A stretch of 64,000 bases of DNA, from NCBI GenBank assembly GCA_029204225.1, contig CM055113.1, positions 25,583,462 through 25,647,461 of the forward strand. The letters are read 5' to 3'. Source of the stretch: Diphasiastrum complanatum (Eukaryota; Streptophyta; Lycopodiopsida; Lycopodiales; Lycopodiaceae). The stretch's first letter is position 1, and the number at the start of each line of letters is the position of its first letter. Positions 57,202-64,000 of this stretch are shown piece by piece. The notes beneath the pieces were generated by a model, which was not told the origin of the DNA, did no database searches, and saw only the letters and a list, made by a program, of their open reading frames with translations. Made by a program: the position numbers and the translations under genes.

Positions 57202-59200
57202 ATGATCATAACTTTGAGGCTATCTACCTCAAATTGTTCTATTTGGAAGGTTAGAATGGAGTCTATCCTTACACTCCAAGATGTGATGGACATTGTACTT
57301 GGGATTGAGGAGGATCCACAAGTCCTTCAAGGAGTACAAAAGTATAAGAAGAGAGCTAGGATGGCTCTCCATTATATCGAAATGAATGTCTCCAATGAGA
57401 TTTTGAGGAGATTGGTGCTTGCACTTCGACCAAGGATGCTTGGGATACTCTCAAAGCAATCTATGAGGCCAAGAATACCTCAAGACTCCTCACCCTTAGA
57501 AATCAAATTCTCCAAAGTTCTCAAAAGAGAGTGATGAGAATGCCACTAATTATGTGTTGAGAGTGAAAGATACTTACAGGGAGCTTGCTTGTATTGGAGA
57601 TGCCATTAATCAAAGTGAGCTAGTCCAAGTCATACTTAATGGCTTGAGAGATGGTATGAGAACCTTGTCCAGTCCTATGCTGTCAAGAAAGATCTACCTA
57701 CTTTGGAGGCTTTGCAAGGAGTGCTAATAGCTGAAGAATAAATGCATGAGAACAAGCTATTAAGGATGGAGAAATTATCTCTCAATCATAATGGTGATGG
57801 CAAAGCTCTATTTGCCAAGCACAAGGGGAGGATCAAGAAGCAACACCAACACTTATCCAAGGACAAAGCAAAAGATAAGATCCAAGATGAAGAGGAGGAT
57901 GATTCCTCTCATGCTTCTACCTCAAATAAGAAGAAGAATAGCAATGTTTCTTTTGTGGCAAGAAGGGCCACTATGCTACAAATTTCTTCAAGAAGAATAA
58001 TCAATTCAAGCAAGCCAACATATGAAATGAGAAAGAAGACTCTATTGCAAGTGATGGAGAGGGATCTCTTATGGTCTCTAGTTTTTCTTTCAAAAAGGAT
58101 GGATCTTGATACATTGATAGTGGAGCATCTTCACATCTGTGTAGCTCCATGGAGTCCTTCACATCTATCATGCGTTATGGAGGAGCTAAGAAGACTATCT
58201 ATACAGCAAACGACCAAGAATGCAATATTGAAGGCATAGTGAGTATTCCCTTGAAGACTTCATCTTCCAAAGCTCTTTCTCTCAACAAGGTTCTTTTTGT
58301 GCCTAATCTTACAAAGAACATCATAAGCGTTGGCCAACTTCTTGATGGTGGCCTTGATGTGAAATTTAATATTGATACTTGTATTATCAAGAGAAACGAT
58401 GAGATCCTTGCACATGGACCAAGATTTGGAGGCATATACATGCTTGATCCAAGAGAGAGCTGTGATATTGCTTATGTGACAAAGCTTTCCAAGGAGGAGT
58501 TATGGCATAGGAAGTTGGGACATCCCGACTACAAATCCATGCTTTCTACGATCAAAGAAGCCAAGGCTATTGGCTTGCCAAAGAATCTTTCCAAGGAGAT
58601 CAAGCCATGTGAGGCTTGTGCAATTGCAAAATCACACAAGAAAGCATCAAAGATCCTCCATCAAGAGCACACATCCTTTGGAGTTGATACACTTGGATGT
58701 GCACTTCTCATCATCTAAAAGCAAGGGAGGAGCCACTTGCTTAGTGACATTTATTGATGATTTCACAAGATATACATGGTTATATCTTCTTTCTTCTAAA
58801 TCCTTGGTGATGATCACTTACTTATCCTCAAAGCATATGTTGAGAAGAAATTTTCATTGAAGATCAAGGCTTTGAGGTGTGATGGAGGAGGAGAGTACAT
58901 CTCCAACAAATTCCATGACTATTGTGAGCAAGAAGACATAAAGAGGGAGTTTTCTTGTGCTTACTCACCATCTCAAAATGGAGTGGCTGAGAGAAAGAAT
59001 AGGTCCTTATGTGCGTGTGCAATAGCCATAAGGATTGAAGCATCTTGGCCTAAAGACTTTTGGGGAGAAGCTATAAATTGTGCAAATTATCTTTGCAATA
59101 GGCTCCCACATCTTGCTCTTGAAGGAAGGACACCATATGAGTTCTTATTCAAAAAGAAGACTTAGATCAATGATCACCTTAGAGTATTTGGCACCTCCAT
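57202..59200 (+). mobile_element. Ty1/copia element fragment, copy C (gag-protease-integrase, undeleted integrase)
   Basis: Gag begins mid-domain (LSTSNCSIWKVRMESILTL) and runs through frameshifts to a knuckle whose last Cys is Phe (CFFCGKKGHYATNF, about 57950-57990). Protease follows (GASSHLCSSMES-like, about 58125), then the pre-integrase block LWHRKLGHPDYKSMLSTIKE and CEACAIAKSH. The integrase core is complete in parts: LIHLDVHFSS, TFIDDFTRYTWLYLL, KALRCDGGGEYISNKFHDY, NGVAERKNRS and LEGRTPYEFLFKK. It stops at about 59200 before RT. It is the closest in-window relative of copies A and B and shows what they have lost. Confidence 0.85.
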
Positions 59201-59714
59201 GAATTTTGACACACCTTGATATACTGTCAAAATCCATTGTTTTCCAACCAAATCTTGGTCTTAGAATTTGTCGTCTTCACTGAGGCTAGATCTATCAAAG
59301 ATCAGTCCTCCAACAGCTCTACGAATTCTATCTCATAGATTTAGCCTGTTTTTTGTTAGAAAATCACTTTTTTCACTATTTCCCTTGTCTATCAACAAAA
59401 CCTCAGTATCAGAAATCGCCAGCCATACCACAAAATTGCCCACAGTGAGTACAATTTCTCTACACCCTCTGTGAATTTTCTCTCCAAAAAAATTCCAAAA
59501 AAACATACAAAAATCAGTATTTTGACAGAAAGCACCCCTTTTCAGAATTTGCGAGTACTGTAGTTAGATTCATTTGCCTGTCCATGATTTCTAGTATTGT
59601 CCACAAATTCTATTACAGTACAAAAGTCTAGTTTTGTCCAAAATTCTCCATTATTCAAGAAAACTATCTTTTTTAAAATTTTGGCCAAGTACAGTACTAC
59701 CCTGACCATCTGTA
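59200..59714. other. Unassigned region
   Basis: Non-coding sequence between the copia end and a gypsy gag fragment. Nothing recognised. Confidence 0.4.
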
Positions 59715-60095
59715 TTGTTACTCTACTCCTCATATTGCATCATGTCTCGAGATTGTGCTAAATCCTCCAATCCAGCTCCTCCACGACTAGAATGCAGAAT
59801 TCCACATATAGATGCACCAAAGTACGATGCAATGTTACTCTATGGAACAGCCAAAGAGTGGTATCTTAACCTTGAAGCTCCTAATCTTGCTTCTTGGACT
59901 ACCCTCAAGGATGCTCTCGTCAAGCATTTCAAACCATCCAAACTGACTCAAAGCCCATTCATCCAAATCACCCATATCAAGATGCATTGCAAAGAGTCGA
60001 TTCAAAACTACATTGAGTGTTTTAAACATCTCAAAGTAGAATGTGTTGACAAAAATATCATTGAACGTATGGCCATCAAATCAAACTCGAGGTAG
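59715..60095 (+). pseudogene. Ty3/gypsy gag fragment (Retrotrans_gag type)
   Basis: The frame contains DAMLLYGTAKEWYLNLEAPN, ASWTTLKDALVKHFKPSK and ESIQNYIECFKHL, matching the gypsy gag pattern L.G.A..WY..L.....SW..L...F...F.P. It is short, with no knuckle, PBS or LTR. Confidence 0.75.
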
Positions 60096-60099
60096 TCTA

Positions 60100-61005
60100 G
60101 ATAACTAGCTTTCTAGTTAGAGTTGAAGTTACTTTTGTCTTCTTAGTGAGGTGTAGATCTAGAACCTAGCAAGGAGAAAATGAAGCTACTTTTGTAGGTC
60201 TAAGATTCAGAAAAGAGAGATTCTCATTGTCCTACCAACTCTCTTTTGTCATCTAGTAGAGAGATAGAGGCATTTGGCACCTAGAGTACTCTCTCTCTAC
60301 TCGAGTTCTAGAAGGCCATCATGTAGTATAAACAAGGGGGCATTGTATCTAAAAAATGTACTCTTTCAAGTAAAGCTTTCCATTTCTTCCATTTGATGTG
60401 TAAAGTAATGTAGATTGTGATGAATGCTCTTTTCTTGATCTTAACTAGCTTGCCTTTGATTTCCATCTCATGGTTTTTGGATTAAGAGCTAGTTCATTCT
60501 TTTGATCCTTTGTACTTGTTGCAGCTTCTCACGTGTGAAAAGTTGTCAGTTGGATCTTGTTACAAGCTAAAAGGTATGATGGATTGCCTCTGATTTGAGC
60601 CATCATGCACCCAATTTGGTGGTGTGAGTATTAGGTGCCATTATGTTGAAGTTTTGCTTGTTGAAGGAGTCCAAAAATGCAAATTTTGCATGATCTGAAC
60701 TTATGAATGCTTGCTGGACATGTTGGAATTCTTAATGTGAAAATTTTCAACATTTGCTTGACTAGTTTTAGGCCAAATTTGGTAATTTTGGCACATACTT
60801 TTGGATCTGACAATTCACACGTGTGAAAAAAGGTCTAGATGCTTTTATTTTAGTATATATTTAATATTGGAGAAGTCTCAAACTTCAAGAACTTCAAAAT
60901 GACACCAAAATCATCTCATTTGCCAAAATTGGCTATTTTAGGCTAATGGTGCCCTAAAATTGGGTCCTAAGTTCAAGAGAGAGGAGAGAGAGTCATCTCT
61001 CTCAC
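60100..61005. other. Unassigned region
   Basis: It contains TCTCTC/GAGAGA tracts near 60290 and 60980 of the kind seen inside the LTR at 11233-11885, and CACACGTGTGAA words near 60530 and 60818. It may be LTR-derived but is not delimited. Confidence 0.35.
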
Positions 61006-61009
61006 CTAT

Positions 61010-63515
61010 TTACACAGATGGCAAACACTGATTTCCATTCGTTTTTTCAATTGAGGACACTCGTTCAATGTGTGATTTCCTGTACAAATAGAACACCAGA
61101 CATTTTCTCTGGTAGGAAAAGTCTTTGCAAACTTCTCAGGTTCCTTGTTCGCTTCTCCGTGGAAATTTTCCAATGCTTTGATCTTCTCATCATCCGAATG
61201 AAATGATACTGGATTTCTATGTGCTTGGATTTGCCATGAAATTTGGAATTCAGTGACAGTGAAATATAGCTCAAGTTGTCACACAAAATGGTGGTAGCAT
61301 TGAACTAAGTGTGATGTAAGTCATCTATGATGTACTATGCCTTTGTCAAAGAAAGCGCAATTGATTTTCACTTCCTTGAGTTTCACATAATCGGTCCCCC
61401 TGCCAGATAAAAACAGAACTTGGAGGTAGATTTTCTGGTAGAGACTGTTCTTCCCCAATCTGAGTCAAAATAGCCTCGTAGGACGAGTGGGTTGATAGAA
61501 TTTCCATCATAACATAAGATCTGATCTAAACTTTCCTGAATATATCTCATCACTCTCTTTAACGCTTTCCAATGAGAGATCCTGGGTAAAATCTTTGAAC
61601 TTAGTCGAAATATATTCCCCTCCATTACCTGATCTTAAGCATTTGATCTTTGCATTGAATTGGTTTCCCATTTCATTCTTGAATTTGAAAGATACAACAA
61701 ACACTTCATCCTTGCTTTTAAGAAATTAGACCCAAGTATACCTACTAAAGTCATCAATGAAAGTTGCATACATCTTTGCCACACCATTGCTAACAGAATG
61801 AATATCTGAATGCACAAGCTGAAAAACTTCTTTAGATCTAGAAGTAGATCTAGAATAAGCAAGTCTATGAGATTTGGACAAGGCACAGTGTTCACAAACC
61901 CTATTATTTGCAACAAGACTTTTAGGGAGACCAAGAACATGCTCTTTATTTGCCATTACCTCCAAAGATTCGAAATTGGGATGGCCCAACTCTTTTGCCA
62001 AAATTCTTGGTTTGTTAATCGTTCCCTAGCCATACATCCTTCATAATTAAAGATCACACATGCATCCAGTTTGAAAAGCTTCCCATGCCTTCTTCCTTGA
62101 GCAATCAAGGTTCCACATTTACTAATCAAACAAGCATCTCCAATGGACTCAAAATCAAGCCCCTTGTCAATCATTTGACTAACACTAAGCAAGTTCTTAG
62201 CGATTGAAGGAATGTACAATACATTTTCAAGATTAGTGCTCCTATTTGTTGAAAGAGAAATAAGAATTGTGCCTATGCTTTTGATGTCACATTGACCATT
62301 ATTTGTAGTATAGATGATGTTTCTCTCTCCCTCATAAGACAATATGGATGAAAAGTATTTGTTATGTCTTGTCATGTGAAATGAGGCTCCACTATGAATC
62401 CACCAAGGATCATTCCCATCTATATGTGCAAGCAAACTTGAAGTCATAACAAGTAATTCACAAATACTATGCTCTTCTTCATCTATTGCTCTCACCTTGC
62501 TCTTTTTCTTCTTATGACATTCATTGGCAAAATGACCTTTTATCCCACAATAAAAGCACTTGAACTTTGACTTATCTTTCTTTCAAAAAGAAGTAGATGC
62601 GGAAGAGGAAGAGTGATCATCGTGATCCGAATTACCACCTTTGGACCATTTGCCTTTTCCTTTGCCTTTGCCTTTGAACTTGCCTTTTGTGATGAAAGCC
62701 TCTTCACCTCCACCTTGCAAGGATGCACCATCAAGCTTTGATTGCAACCTATGTTCTTCAGCCAATAAGATTTCTTTCAAGTCAACCACACTTGGCAAAA
62801 CTCTTTGAATGACAAAACTTTGCACAAGGTTAACATGTTCATCTAGCAAACCATTCAACATAACTTGGACTATTTCACATCTTTTATGCTTTCATCAATG
62901 CATGCTAGATCATCACTTAAGGATATAACCCTCAAGACAAATTCATGAGCACTTTCACCCTCTCTTTGCCTACTAGAGCCTCCTTAGAGTCAATACCCTA
63001 GATGTGGACTTTGATTCAAAGAGCTTCTTGAAGGCATTCCATGCCTCACTTGCACTTTGACTCTTATCAACTTCCTTGAGAAATTCATTGGTAGCATTCA
63101 TTTTAATGATATGAAGAGCCCTTGTAGCCTTCTTATCAAACCTTGGTTGCTCTTGAAGTATGAGGGGTCTCTCTTCAATTCTTGCAACTATGTCCATGAG
63201 ATCATTCAACACCAAGATCTTCTATCCGTAGCTAAGATAGTTGATACAGGCATGTCAGTAACCTTCACGAAGAACACTTGTAAGCTGTTCGAGAAAGATT
63301 CTGATAACCTGGTTGCTAAAGGCAACAGAGAAGGAGATTTATATCACTTGAACATTCGAACAAGAATCGAACAAGTCAATCAAACTCATGAATCAACAGA
63401 TGTACTATGGCACAAGAGGCTATGTCACATGAACATGGTCACTTTCCAAGTAGAGTAGTTTGATGAACTCAACCTATCATTAGGTTCTAACATGATCCCA
63501 CCATTGGAAGCCATG
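61010..63515 (-). mobile_element. Rearranged Ty1/copia element, copy D (gag-protease-integrase joined to RNase H)
   Basis: Gag starts at about 63512 (MASNGGIMLEPNDRL), is interrupted at 63455-63213, resumes VLNDLMDIVARIEERP and runs with breaks to a knuckle region near 62550. Protease has PWWIHSGASFHMTRHNKYF (D of DSG is H). Pre-integrase and integrase follow (ELGHPNFESLEVMANKEH, CEHCALSKSHRLAYS, TFIDDFSRYTWV, GGEYISTKFKDF). The sequence then jumps directly to RNase H ([31 protein letters not shown]), so the rest of integrase and all of RT are missing. At the far end (about 61090-61040) [13 protein letters not shown] is a degenerate second knuckle. Confidence 0.8.
63213..63455 (+). mobile_element. 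Copia pre-integrase fragment embedded in the copy D gag
   Basis: The plus-strand frame reads DLLSVAKIVDTGMSVTFTKN and ESTDVLWHKRLCHMNMVTFQ, the copia protease-end and GAG_pre-integrs region of a different lineage. It lies antisense inside the copy D gag, between the YSTW codons and the VLNDLMDI block. It has no LTRs. Confidence 0.8.
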
Positions 63516-64000
63516 ATTTTTCAATGTTTAGATTCTGTCCTAATGCACCTAGCACTCACTTTTCTCTCAACAAATGATGGATAAGGAGATCAATGAAGAT
63601 CTAGGACCCCAAAAACACTTCTATCTTGAACCTAGTGGTTTCCAAACATAGAAAGGAAGATTGAAACACATGCAACACTTTGCACACACTAAGAATGGAT
63701 TACAAACTCAAACTAACTTGAACACACTCTTGCTTAAGCTCTCAAACTTTTCAGCAAGTGACCAAATCAAGTTATGGTGTGAAGAGTTACTTGCATTCTT
63801 AGAAAATACACAAAACTAGGATGCCAAGTTTACCTAGTATTGAATCAACTTGATCAACATATGATCAACACACTAAGATATTGATTCAACTTGTAAACCC
63901 ACATGTAAACCACACTTCTAAAAGTTTATAAACTCCATCAAGTGATAAATACAAGCTTTAGAGGTGAATGTATACGCACGCTTAGTGAATCACAATACTA
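63516..64000 (-). other. 5' leader of copia copy D, running off the window
   Basis: This is the region upstream of the copy D gag start. No PBS or LTR edge is visible before the window ends, so the leader is either longer than 480 bp or damaged. Confidence 0.4.

Overview
This window looks like nuclear DNA of a land plant with a repeat-rich genome. The evidence is an intact, multi-exon class IV homeodomain-leucine zipper (HD-Zip IV) gene, a family confined to streptophytes, set among decayed Ty1/copia, Ty3/gypsy (chromovirus and Athila-type) and CACTA elements. All genes use spliceosomal GT-AG introns, and there is no operon or bacterial signal. I cannot name the lineage. A seed-free plant is possible but not proven.

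Layout: (i) 1-3600 is one copy of an unusual multi-gene mobile or virus-like element. It encodes a histone H3-like domain followed by a Ulp1/C48 SUMO-protease domain, and a convergent second gene. (ii) 3600-9450 holds a hypothetical ORF, a frameshifted SET-domain gene, tandem AT-rich repeats, a CACTA transposase remnant and a very large composite microsatellite. (iii) 9450-20200 is a patchwork of copia and Athila-type pieces with identifiable LTRs and primer-binding sites. (iv) 20200-27000 is the HD-Zip IV gene: 11 coding exons and 790 codons with every splice phase consistent. It is the only clearly functional host gene here. (v) 27000-30870 is mostly unassigned. (vi) About 30870-36700 is the second, inverted and longer copy of the H3/Ulp1 element. 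It shows four genes in alternating orientation and has a 1-kb copia fragment in place of the Ulp1 core. (vii) 36900-41300 is a chromovirus whose reverse transcriptase/RNase H region is split by a solo LTR with a perfect 5-bp target-site duplication. (viii) 42000-64000 is further copia and gypsy debris. It includes a second copy of an internally deleted copia family, a long GT-rich hairpin at about 48.25-48.34 kb, and nested copia pieces near 63 kb.

The most interesting system is the H3-like/Ulp1 element. Its proteins appear to join a histone-like module, a SUMO-interaction-like motif and a SUMO-protease fold, and the neighbouring gene has a ubiquitin-like stretch. It is arranged compactly, with 60-68 bp between convergent stop codons. 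Both copies are damaged, by different lesions, so an intact relative probably exists elsewhere in the genome. A second theme is a copia family with two copies sharing the same in-frame integrase deletions and lacking reverse transcriptase, which suggests a non-autonomous lineage mobilised in trans.
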